Assembly (NCBI GenBank): GCA_034440615.1
Contig: JAOTOM010005153.1
Location: forward strand, 186,001 to 250,000
Reading direction: 5' to 3'
Length of the DNA: 64,000 nucleotides
Source: Ashinkailepas kermadecensis
Lineage: Eukaryota; Arthropoda; Thecostraca; Neolepadidae
The position numbers were made by a program, and so were the translations under genes. Positions 44,681 through 56,300 of this stretch are shown in pieces. The notes under the pieces are model-generated. The model was not told where the DNA came from. It saw only the letters and a program-made list of their open reading frames with translations, and searched no databases. Every line of letters begins with the position of its first letter. Positions within the stretch are counted from its first letter, which is position 1.

Positions 44681-47600
44681 GTAGGCTCACATTGGACAGT
44701 GCGGAGCATAGTCGATGTCGAATGTGGAGTCGGCCGGTGGCCTCCGGACGATCTGAAGTGTAGGCTCACATTGGACAGTGCGGAGCATAGTCGATGTCGA
44801 ATGTGGAGTCGGCCGGTGGCCTTCGGACGATCTGAAGTGTAGGCTCACATTGGACAGTGCGGAGCATAGTCGATGTCGAATGTGGAGTCGGCCGGTGGCC
44901 TTCGGACGATCTGAAGTGTAGGCTCACATTGGACAGTGCGGAGCATAGTCGATGTCGAATGTGGAGTCGGCCGGTGGCCTTCGGACGATCTGAAGTGTAG
45001 GCTCACATTGGACAGTGCGGAGCATAGTCGATGTCGAATGTGGAGTCGGCCGGTGGCCTCCGGACGATCTGAAGTGTAGGCTCACATTGGACAGTGCGGA
45101 GCTCACATTGGACGGTGGCCTCCGGACGATCTGAAGTGTAGGCTCACATTGGACAGTGCGGAGCATAGTCGATGTCGAATGTGGAGTCGGCCGGTGGCCT
45201 CCGGACGATCTGAAGTGTAGGCTCACATTGGACAGTGCGGAGCATAGTCGATGTCGAATGTGGAGTCGGCCGGTGGCCTCCGGACGATCTGAAGTGTAGG
45301 CTCACATTGGACAGTGCGGAGCATAGTCGATGTCGAATGTGGAGTCGGACGGTGGCCTTCGGACGATCTGAAGTGTAGGCTCACATTGGACAGTGCGGAG
45401 CATAGTCGATGTCGAATGTGGAGTCGGCCGGTGGCCTTCGGACGATCTGAAGTGTAGGCTCACATTGGACAGTGCGGAGCATAGTCGATGTCGAATGTGG
45501 AGTCGGCCGGTGGCCTCCGGACGATCTGAAGTGTAGGCTCACATTGGACAGTGCGGAGCTCACATTGGACGGTGGCCTCCGGACGATCTGAAGTGTAGGC
45601 TCACATTGGACAGTGCGGAGCATAGTCGATGTCGAATGTGGAGTCGGCCGGTGGCCTTCGGACGATCTGAAGTGTAGGCTCACATTGGACAGTGCGGAGC
45701 ATAGTCGATGTCGAATGTGGAGTCGGCCGGTGGCCTCCGGACGATCTGAAGTGTAGGCTCACATTGGACAGTGCGGAGCTCACATTGGACGGTGGCCTCC
45801 GGACGATCTGAAGTGTAGGCTCACATTGGACAGTGCGGAGCATAGTCGATGTCGAATGTGGAGTCGGCCGGTGGCCTTCGGACGATCTGAAGTGTAGGCT
45901 CACATTGGACAGTGCGGGCATAGTCGATGTCGAATGTGGAGTCGGCCGGTGGCCTTCGGACGATCTGAAGTGTAGGCTCACATTGGACAGTGCGGGCATA
46001 GTCGATGTCGAATTGGAGTCGGCCGGTGGCCTCCGGACGATCTGAAGTGTAGGCTCACATTGGACAGTGCGAGCTCACATTGGACGGTGGCCTCCGGACG
46101 ATCTGAAGTGTAGGCTCACATTGGACAGTGCGGAGCATAGTCGATGTCGAATGTGGAGTCGGCCGGTGGCCTCCGGACGATCTGGAAGTGTAGGCTCACA
46201 TTGGACAGTGCGGAGCATAGTCGATGTCGAATGTGGAGTCGGCCGGTGGCCTCCGGACGATCTGAAGTGTAGGCTCACATTGGACAGTGCGGAGCATAGT
46301 CGATGTCGAATGTGGAGTCGGCCGGTGGCCTTCGGACGATCTGAAGTGTAGGCTCACATTGGACAGTGCGGAGCATAGTCGATGTCGAATGTGGAGTCGG
46401 CCGGTGGCCTCCGGACGATCTGAAGTGTAGGCTCACATTGGACAGTGCGGAGCTCATTGGACGGTGGCCTCCGGACGATCTGAAGTGTAGGCTCACATTG
46501 GACAGTGCGGAGCATAGTCGATGTCGAATGTGGAGTCGGCCGGTGGCCTTCGGACGATCTGAAGTGTAGGCTCACATTGGACAGTGCGGAGCATAGTCGA
46601 TGTCGAATGTGGAGTAGGCCGGTGGCCTTCGGACGATCTGAAGTGTAGGCTCACATTGGACAGTGCGGAGCATAGTCGATGTCGAATGTGGAGTCGGCCG
46701 GTGGCCTCCGGACGATCTGAAGTGTAGGCTCACATTGGACAGTGCGGAGCTCACATTGGACGGTGGCCTCCGGACGATCTGAAGTGTAGGCTCACATTGG
46801 ACAGTGCGGAGCATAGTCGATGTCGAATGTGGAGTCGGCCGGTGGCCTCCGGACGATCTGAAGTGTAGGCTCACATTGGACAGTGCGGAGCATAGTCGAT
46901 GTCGAATGTGGAGTCGGCCGGTGGCCTCCGGACGATCTGAAGTGTAGGCTCACATTGGACAGTGCGGAGCATAGTCGATGTCGAATGTGGAGTCGGCCGG
47001 TGGCCTCCGGACGATCTGAAGTGTAGGCTCACATTGGACAGTGCGGAGCATAGTCGATGTCGAATGTGGAGTCGGCCGGTGGCCTCCGGACGATCTGAAG
47101 TGTAGGCTCACATTGGACAGTGCGGAGCTCACATTGGACGGTGGCCTCCGGACGATCTGAAGTGTAGGCTCACATTGGACAGTGCGGAGCATAGTCGATG
47201 TCGAATGTGGAGTCGGCCGGTGGCCTTCGGACGATCTGAAGTGTAGGCTCACATTGGACAGTGCGGAGCATAGTCGATGTCGAATGTGGAGTCGGCCGGT
47301 GGCCTTCGGACGATCTGAAGTGTAGGCTCACATTGGACAGTGCGGAGCATAGTCGATGTCGAATGTGGAGTCGGCCGGTGGCCTCCGGACGATCTGAAGT
47401 GTAGGCTCACATTGGACAGTGCGGAGCTCACATTGGACGGTGGCCTCCGGACGATCTGAAGTGTAGGCTCACATTGGACAGTGCGGAGCATAGTCGATGT
47501 CGAATGTGGAGTCGGCCGGTGGCCTCCGGACGATCTGAAGTGTAGGCTCACATTGGACAGTGCGGAGCATAGTCGATGTCGAATGTGGAGTCGGCCGGTG

Positions 47601-48044
47601 GCCTCCGGACGATCTGAAGTGTAGGCTCACATTGGACAGTGCGGAGCATAGTCGATGTCGAATGTGGAGTCGGCCGGTGGCCTCCGGACGATCTGAAGTG
47701 TAGGCTCACATTGGACAGTGCGGAGCATAGTCGATGTCGAATGTGGAGTCGGCCGGTGGCCTTCGGACGATCTGAAGTGTAGGCTCACATTGGACAGTGC
47801 GGAGCATAGCCGATGTCGAATGTGGAGTCGGCCGGTGGCCTCCGGACGATCTGAAGTGTAGGCTCACATTGGACAGTGCGGAGCTCACATTGGACGGTGG
47901 CCTCCGGACGATCTGAAGTGTAGGCTCACATTGGACGGTGCGGAGCTCACATTGGACAGTGCGGAGCTCACATTGGACGGTGCGGAGCTCACATTGGACG
48001 GTGCGGAGCTCACATCGGCCGGTGGCCTCCGGACGATCTGAAGT
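44681..48044. repeat. 79-bp minisatellite with 62-bp deletion variants, 3.4 kb
   Basis: The full unit runs CATAGTCGATGTCGAATGTG, GAGTCGGCCGGTGGCCTCCG, GACGATCTGAAGTGTAGGCT, CACATTGGACAGTGCGGAG. A shorter unit of about 62 bp replaces CATAGTCG..GGCC with CTCACATTGGAC. It recurs at about 45103, 45562, 45779, 46073, 46453, 46749, 47129, 47427 and 47884, that is, every two to five full units, giving super-repeats near 220, 300, 380 and 457 bp. The last 100 bp degenerate into short GTGCGGAGCTCACATTGGAC repeats. Antisense frames are artefacts. Confidence 0.95.
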
Positions 48045-50898
48045 GCTTGCGTGGAAGAAACCCTTAAATTTCACGGTGCTTAGATGGTAGCAAGAGCTAG
48101 AGCTATGGATCCGCCAGGCCACGCTTGGCCAGTCATGTGCCCTTTGGCTGATCAGGGGCTCTGAGGCCGTTGTAAATTCACTGATCAGGACGCTGGATCG
48201 GCAAAATCCGAGAAAGCTGTAAGAACTCTGAATCGGTGAGAGCTTGGGACTTCAGGGTCTTAAGACGATTGCAGGAGCTGCAGATCCTCGTGGTTTTGGA
48301 GTAACTATGCGAACCGAAACTGGCAGGAATCACGGTTTCTAACGATAGAGAGGTGGACAAAAAGCACATACTTTTTCTCACCAAACGAAATTTCTGTGCT
48401 CGGAGTTGCATAGGAAGTTATTGAGTTTCGTGCCAACTTCGTGGGCGCTGAGTAGGTTCAGAATGGCGCTGAAAGTCTAAGCGACCGAAGCGCCTTACTC
48501 CTTGTTTGTCGTGCAGAGTAAAGGAGTTATTAATTTCATTCACTGAGACAAGAACAATTTTGGTCCTATTTATCGCCTTCGGGGTACCTTTTGTTTTGAT
48601 ATGTTACTGCGAGTGCCCTCAGGCACTGGCAAAAATTATGGGCTCCTTGGAGGCCCTGGAACTTCAGGACTATGAGATGCCTGCAGGGCCATGGAGCTGT
48701 CAGGATCTTGGAACAGCTATGAACTCTGGAAGGTCAGGTGTCCGAGAAGGCCAGAACTACTAAGACGATCAGGAAGTATGGGTTAGCGAAGAATTCATTG
48801 ACCGTCAGGTTCCTGGGTGTCTGGGTCATGAACAGGCTGATGGACAAGCTGAAGTCCTGAGAAGGTAAAAAAACCGGGCAGTGAGGCAGATGGAGACTGT
48901 CTGGGGCTTTAGGAAAATCTGGCGCCAAATGTTGGTTAGAGAACCTATGTTGGTCAGGGCCCTCAGGTAATCAGATAACACGCCCGAGGGCCCTGCTATG
49001 ATCAGATTCGAGACTCATACTCGCATCGAGTCTGGGTCTCGCAACGACTCGAGTTATTAGTCCCGTCCATTTATCTCGGCATGTGGTCTTTTCAACGCCA
49101 GTAAGGGGCTGTCGCGTTACGTGAAATATGTTCTTGTGGTGTATGACTACACTGATGGTGCATGACCTTACGATGTATGACTACACTGATGGTGTATGGC
49201 CTTGTGGTGTGTGCGTTGTGACTACAACCAGTTCTGTGCTTATGTGCGTCATCCCATCGACAGAGAAAGCATCATTATGCCTTGGAGGTCATGCGAGGCA
49301 AGGAAAGCATCACTGTGCCTTGGAAGTCGTGTGAGGTCGAGCTACTTTACCACATCGACGTGTATCTCACATCTTTATCTCACTGTCTATCTATATTATA
49401 GCGATCTCGAATGAAGTTGTATTTACGTGTCACATGTGAACTTGGCAATATGAGTGACACGACACAACACGGCACGACAAGACATAACCTGACACGACCC
49501 CACCCGACACTATTGCCATGCTATGTATTGCTTGATAACTTAAAAACTGGGAACGCTAGCAATTTGGCCGCCGCACCATGCTAATGTTATGCCTTCAAAA
49601 GCGGCTTCTCGTTGTCAGATGCTCATTATTCAATGAAGTAATTAGGGCAATTGCTTATCAAAGATAAACGACTTCCGTGCTTGTTTCACTAGTTTACGCA
49701 TTTGTCGACCCATATCGAGGCCCACCGTCTTCCCACTGACAGTCGCATCATTGGGTGCAACGTCGTTTACTTTACAAACTAATGTTTCAAAAGTTCCAGA
49801 TTCAAAAAGTCAGACGTAACTTTCTGGCTTTGAATCATTTCTTGGTGCTTTTAAAAATATAGTACGAAGTTCGAATCTTTAAACGTTTCGATTGGCGGGT
49901 TTGTGCACAGTTTTCGTCATGCAATACTATAAATTCTTCCTGTGAGCCCTCGCTTCCCATTGCGACAAGCTACTGTACGGATGTGTTCCACTGACGAATA
50001 TAAAGCGTTTTTAAATCGACAAAATACAATAGTTACATGGAGCACCATCGAATTTTCACAGTATCCGTGACGACAGTCAACAAGTTTTCAGCGAGATCGA
50101 GATCGAATTTCGTTTCTTTTCTTCAAAGGAGGAATCAATGGCCAATTGCCTAGGGAAGGGTATTTTGTTCTTCAAAAACTAGTTGCACACGTCAAAGAAT
50201 TGTGACAAAAATACTACAAGTGTTGGAGATATTAATGTTGGGAGAACGTATGGGAAGCAGGAAAGTCGTGAGTATTTAGGTACGAACATGTTTAGGGGGG
50301 GGTGAAGAGGAATAGACCACGCGAACAAAATGAGTGAGTCATGGTAATATAGCAAGCGAATCGTCTTATTCGACAATAATCATATATCGTGTGAGATGTT
50401 CAAATCGATTTCTCTACAATCTGGATGTTCATGCAAAGGGTTATCTATTGTAAGCGTTATCAGGAACCAAAAATAGCGACGAAGAGTCTTGTGTGATGGG
50501 AACAACCACATGCTATTTGAATAATACCATCCCAATACAAGTTACAAGTCAAGATGGCACTGTTGCCCAACATCCTCAAATGAGGAATGAAATAAAGTAA
50601 CTCACACGGTTCATGTTTTTAAGCTGTTTTCTGATACGCTTCGCAAAGATTACCACACAGTATTTATGGGATTTACGGTTCAAATGAAAGCCAGAGCTTT
50701 ACTTGCATGAAGTGTGTGCACCAGATCACAAGAACATCACCCAAAGGCAAACATGAACGCTAGCTTGTGAATGTGCAACAGCAACATATCATTGAATACT
50801 CTACCATGCACTGATGCAAACCAACAACAAAGAGGCAATTTGAAGGTGGCCACAGTAAGAGAGCGTGTTGTTCCATTTCCGCCTCGTCGTTTGACAAT
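48045..50898. other. Spacer without recognised gene
   Basis: Small duplications only. At 49140-49205 a CTACACTGATGGTGTATG phrase recurs. At 49263-49340 a GAAAGCATCA..TGCCTTGGA phrase is doubled. 49455-49505 is a degenerate GACAC repeat. From 49500 to 50880 it is AT-rich and featureless. No ORF shows a known domain. Confidence 0.4.
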
Positions 50899-51776
50899 GC
50901 CGCCGTGATGTGTCACCAGCGCGCCACTGCCCAGTGGACCCGAGTCTGCCGCTGTGATGTGTCACCAGCGCGCCACTGCCTAGTGGACCCGAGTCCGCCG
51001 CTGTGATGTGTCACCAGCGCGCCACTGCCTAGTGGACCCGAGTCTGCCGCTGTGATGTGTCACCAGCGCGCCACTGCCTGTGGACCCGAGTCTGCCGCTG
51101 TGATGTGTCACCAGCGCGCCACTGCCTAGTGGACCCGAGTCCGCCGCTGTGATGTGTCACCAGCGCGCCACTGCCTAGTGGACCCGAGTCTGCCGCTGTG
51201 ATGTGTCACCAGCGCGCCACTGCCCAGTGGACCCGAGTCTGCCGCTGTGATGTGTCACCAGCGCGCCACTGCCCAGTGGACCCGAGTCTGCCGCTGTGAT
51301 GTGTCACCAGCGCGCCACTGCCTAGTGGACCCGAGTCTGCCGCTGTGATGTGTCACCAGCGCGCCACTGCCCAGTGGACCCGAGTCTGCCGCTGTGATGT
51401 GTCACCAGCGCGCCACTGCCCAGTGGACCCGAGTCTGCCGCTGTGATGTGTCACCAGCGCGCCACTGCCTAGTGGACCCGAGCCTGCCGCTGTGATGTGT
51501 CACCAGCGCGCCACGCCTAGTGGACCCGAGTCTGCCGCTGTGATGTGTCACCAGCGCGCCACTGCCCAGTGGACCCGAGTCTGCCGCGTGATGTGTCACC
51601 AGCGCGCCACGCCTAGTGGACCCGAGTCTGCCGCTGTGATGTGTCACCAGCGCGCCACTGCCCAGTGGACCCGAGTCTGCCGCTGTGATGTGTCACCAGC
51701 GCGCCACTGCCCAGTTGACCAGAGTCCGCCGCTGTGATGTGTCACCAGCGCGCCACTGCCCAGTGGACCCGAGTCT
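50899..51776. repeat. 49-bp minisatellite, about 18 units
   Basis: The unit is GCCGCTGTGATGTGTCACCA, GCGCGCCACTGCCCAGTGGA, CCCGAGTCT. A C/T change (CCCAGT/CCTAGT) and single-base losses are the main variants. The part TGATGTGTCA is partly palindromic. Overlapping ORFs are artefacts. Confidence 0.95.
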
Positions 51777-52944
51777 GCACGTGAGGACGTCTAGCCCAGG
51801 CCGCAGTACACCTGGACATCCAGCGTGATCACCTCACGCCGACTGCACGCGACTCGAAACGCAGCAGCTGAGCAGATCCAATCGGCCTGTATTGCGAGGG
51901 ACGTGATTGTCGCAATACCGGCGTACAGGTACTCGCAAGGTTCGCTCACGAGACTCGGTGCGTCAGGGTCGCTTACGATGGGGTTGAGCGCAGCAGGTGC
52001 TCCGTCACGTGTCCAGGCCATCTGTGTCCTTCGTGTGTCGTGCCATCACAAGCCGAGCCGCTATCGGCCGCTAGTTTTTAGACACACCGTGGACTGATGA
52101 CTGGACTGGACCTGCCCACCGATAAATTGCGACCACGGAGGTACTACAACGGTCGGTTGCTGGGAAGTGAAATGCTCGGATGTGCGAAATCATTCCGGCA
52201 ACCATAGCGTGAGCAAAATTAACAATAATTAAGGCAGAATGATCGTGATACACGACGTCAACATACAAGAACAGCGTGACAAACGACAAATGAATACGCT
52301 CAGATTTTCCGGTAGTCAAATACAATATTCAGGTAAATATATACAGGGGATATATATATATAGCCGTCAAACCTACATCAGCTAGCTATGACGGATGTTG
52401 GCACATTTCGCCGCTCCATCGCAATACACACTGAGGACACGCCGCTTCACACCTAATGCACACACACATACACACACACACACATACACAATACGTTATC
52501 CACGTAACTCAGATCTCGCATACACCTAAAGGTCACATCGATTCAAGTGCAGTGGACATATCACCAGAGCATTGCCAGCCATGGGTGGAACTTTGCCAGA
52601 ATGATTCGGGGGGGGCTAATGTTTTCATGCCATTATTTCCAGTCAACGCCCATGGGTCTCAGGTTAAACCTCAGCAACTTTGGGAGAGTGTGCAAGTGCC
52701 CCGCTAAAAGCATAGATAGTTTCACCTCGACTCTATCAGTTGCTAACGCTATCAGATCGCGAGTCCTTGAACGATTTGGCATCGTCACGGACACAGAACA
52801 CCATGACCACCCGAATAAATACGGCACACACGTTCAGTGCCGGTCGCATATGCAGCACCACACCACTTGCGTTGGCAGTGGCCGCAGGTCCGGGGCGCTA
52901 CCGCTTCACGGTCGGTCCGTCCAAAGCCCAGCACGGCGAGGTCC
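51777..52944. other. 3' flank of eve copy 2
   Basis: Contains a short AT repeat at about 52345-52362 and a CA/CATA microsatellite at 52460-52492. It should contain the 3' untranslated region of eve copy 2 (minus strand) next to 52944; no obvious polyadenylation signal is seen. Bases 52880-52944 are GC-rich, like the exon. Confidence 0.4.
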
Positions 52945-53355
52945 TCAGTGTCGGTCTCCCGCCGGCGAGTCGGCCCGGAACGGCCTGAAGAGGCCGCCCT
53001 GTTCTGACGTCACAGCCGGCGACCTGCCCTCGGGCGCGCGAGCCACGGTCGGCGGCAGCTGCCGCGCCAGAGGCGCGTGCAGCGCCGGCTCCAGCGGCGA
53101 CAGCAGGAACGGCGCGCTCGGCTGCGGCCGCACCGGCAGCGGCGCGTACGGCGAGAAGCGGCACTTGGCGGCCGCCAGCGGGCCGTAGTAGGGCAGCGGC
53201 GGCGCCGCCATGCCGCCCCAGCACGGGTAGGCACCAGAGGCGACGGCCGCCTGCAGCAGCACGGCCGCCAGCGTGGGGTCGGTGAAGCGCGGGTCGAGCG
53301 GCCACGAGGTCATCTGCTGTCGCTTGTGCTTCATCCGACGGTTCTGGAACCACAC
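52945..53355 (-). CDS. eve: eve copy 2, coding exon 3 (recognition helix and C-terminus)
   Basis: 411 bp, acceptor GGCCGCCAG, stop TGA at 52947-52945. It is identical to copy 1 from 53382 (intron) to 53004. After that the last 19 residues differ, reading [15 protein letters not shown]. The two copies keep the same exon length despite the different tails. Confidence 0.93.
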   Translation of the reverse strand: MWFQNRRMKHKRQQMTSWPLDPRFTDPTLAAVLLQAAVASGAYPCWGGMAAPPLPYYGPLAAAKCRFSPYAPLPVRPQPSAPFLLSPLEPALHAPLARQLPPTVARAPEGRSPAVTSEQGGLFRPFRADSPAGDRH

Positions 53356-56300
53356 CTGGCGGCCACACAGTACCGGCTCACTTCGGGCGAGGCAGATAAA
53401 GAAAGAAACACGTTGCGTATGTTCTTCTACAATGCATTCTTCTTGTACCGCATTTTGCAATTGAAGAAATGGATGGATGACATGAAAGTGTATGTAGCTT
53501 AGCAGAGCTCATAGGCATTGGTGGTTTTGACAGAGGTAATTTGTGCCTATATCCACCTATGGTGGACATGCATCGATATCCTGGTTCATCGTGTAATTTG
53601 TGAAGCATCCTCGACGAGGAGACCAGTATGTGTGGGTCCATTGTTTTCGAGACTGAGTGGGGACAGTTCAGTTTACGGAGGAATAAAGGGGGAACAAAGG
53701 AAGAAGCACTAATAAACATACCTTGCCTTGGCAACTTGGGGATGAACATTTGCTCTGAAAACAATGAGGTACATGGCCCTGGGTGCCCAAGAAGCATATT
53801 TATGGGAGCCAATACAATGTTCACCTTCAGCTGAAGGTGTGAGCGTTTAATCATGCACAACAAGCAACATACACACCCTTCCAGGAACAGGATTTCAATG
53901 CCTTCCAACTCCTTTCCGATTTGTATAGAAATGGGAGTAGGAATGGTGTTAAAGCCACAATTCGTAATTTAACATGACATTTTCAGGATATTGTTCATTT
54001 ATAATAATAATAATATATTAAGCATCGGCCGATGTGCGGGAGCAGAGTTAACGAGTGTGACAAAAGTCTGAAGATAGGAGCCTGAAGTTGTCACCTAATC
54101 TGTCGGTGTACGTTCATAATAATAGAATGCATAAATAATTGGCATAATACTAGATTACAAATATTGAAGGTGATAAATTCCATACAACCTCAGCACTGGT
54201 GAAGGCCATGCTATATCTCCACAAATTTCATCTCACCGCAGCGAAGTGTGGCGCGATTTGATGCTGATGATCGATGAGAAATTGACGTTTCCATGTGAGC
54301 AAGGTTGGGAAGGAGGACAGGTCCTGTGGCCAGGAGAGGCACAAAGCTGAGATGCGCCTCCTTAGGCATAGGTCGGAGAGCGGGATGAGATGGAGCAAGT
54401 TTTTTTTTCGATGAGAAAGCGAAATCAGATGGTGTGCAAATGGATGGTAGTGCAATAAAATGTGGTGGTCGACCTGTGACCGAAAATTGAATGAAATTCC
54501 ACGTAATGAGTACACCGTACCTTTATGGTACCCTCCGCCAGACCCAGGTCATTGGCCATCTCGTTGCGCTTTGGCCGGCTGACGTAGTTGTCCTTGAGGA
54601 ACTCCGACTCGAGCCGTTTAATCTGGTCGGGTCGGAAGGCGGTGCGGTACCGCCTGATGCCGGGGTCAAGCGCCGGGTCAGAGGTGGCGTCAGAGGTCGG
54701 CTTCACCGCCGCGGGGGATGAACACCGTTCTGCCAGCTGCTCTGTGCTGTCGCAGGACGTCGTCTTGGTCTCGTCTGTAAACAGAGAATGGCCTCGTGAA
54801 ACGGCGCTCCGACAACGGGTCTGCCCTCTCTGCATCGCAGCTGCTAGCCTGGAAACGCGGCGAAGTGTGTCGGTGTGAAATCACAAGCACCCATTATGCC
54901 GAGATAAGTGTTCGTATGCAATTACTGCAGTGCATTTCTTCAGCATCCTTATCCTAATGCCCACCTTAAACAGCTATAAACTGTACTGCTAAGCAAAACA
55001 GTCATAAAGTTGTAACTTGAGCCTCCCTATGTGGACCGAGATGAATGTTAATGCTATCAGTACCCATTATCACGGCCGGCCCGAAGGAGAAGCAGACTCC
55101 CAGCTGTGCAGCGAAGCTATCTGGCGCGTCATTTTATGCGGCTTCCAGCGTGCTACTGAATACTTCTGTGATGTTCATCAAAGAATTTCCAAGTTCTAAA
55201 TGATTTCATTCCAGTGTGCTTCCACTCGGTAGATTCGGCATGCCTCCCGAGCATCTGGGTTGAGCCAAGGTCAGGTGGTCACCGGCCATGGGGAGTCTCC
55301 GGAGTGGGAGTGTACTGCAGGGGTGACATGCCACCTGACAGGCGACAGGACAGTCGACGGAGCCCTGCAGGCGTTACGACGGGCAGGTACAGGCGAACAC
55401 GAAGCAGCAGTCGCTACATTAATGGTAATGATATGGACCATGAATTACCTTTGGCGTTGTAAAATCCCGTACGACATCTCTTGACCATGTTTTGTTACTT
55501 TCGGCCCATCGGAATTGATGCTTACGAAGACAGAACACAATAACAATCGGAGTTCCACCAGGCGAAGCTTTGGCCTCCCACGCAACTTGGTACTAGGCAG
55601 ATTGAAAATGTGTGGGAATATTGTATGTTTGAAGTTGATGCCCGCAATCCTTGACATCATTTTCTTTCAGTGCCATAGCGCTAATGCCGAAAATCATGGG
55701 AGTCATTTTATTCAAACGGATGGGGAACAAAGAACAACGAAGGGCATTTTGGAGAACATTTGTCGTTCTTCCGGAGAATGCCCAGAAAGCAAATTCTGAA
55801 TTATTTGGATGCACTTGCTGTATTTAGAGCGAAATCCGGCTTTTTGAACATTACATGAAGGTCTGGGAATAATATTTAGCAAATAATGATAATAGTGGGT
55901 ACTGTGCCATTGGGAGGATCACATGGGGAGGGAAGCTACCTCTGCAAAAGTACACAAACACAACATTCATGGTGATAGCAAAGATAAAATTTGACGCTCG
56001 TCCCTTCCAATGTCCCCACGTGCTGCCCTATTGCTTCTGCTATGCTCTAGACTCGTCATTCTAATTTGAATAGGCATAGGCTATGATTAGGACGCAATAG
56101 CAGCTCCTGTCGTTCTTAAGATTTTGTATATTAGCCCTCTAGTGTTGGACGAAAGTAGGTAACTTCAACATGCTTCTTAACTTCAAAGATCATGCTCACG
56201 TCTCGGTGGAAAGGGCACAGTTGCTGACATTGTAGGGGATTCCCAACAAGGATGAGAAGCAGTGTCGGGCAAAGTGGGTGACTAATAGCGAATGTCGTTA

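Noticed and set aside
44681..48044. CRISPR-like regular repeats
   Set aside because: Units are directly tandem with no unique spacers, and the setting is an intron-bearing animal genome.
53378..53908. 176-residue minus-strand frame
   Set aside because: It sits in eve copy 2 intron 2 and runs out of frame toward the exon 3 acceptor. No recognisable domain.
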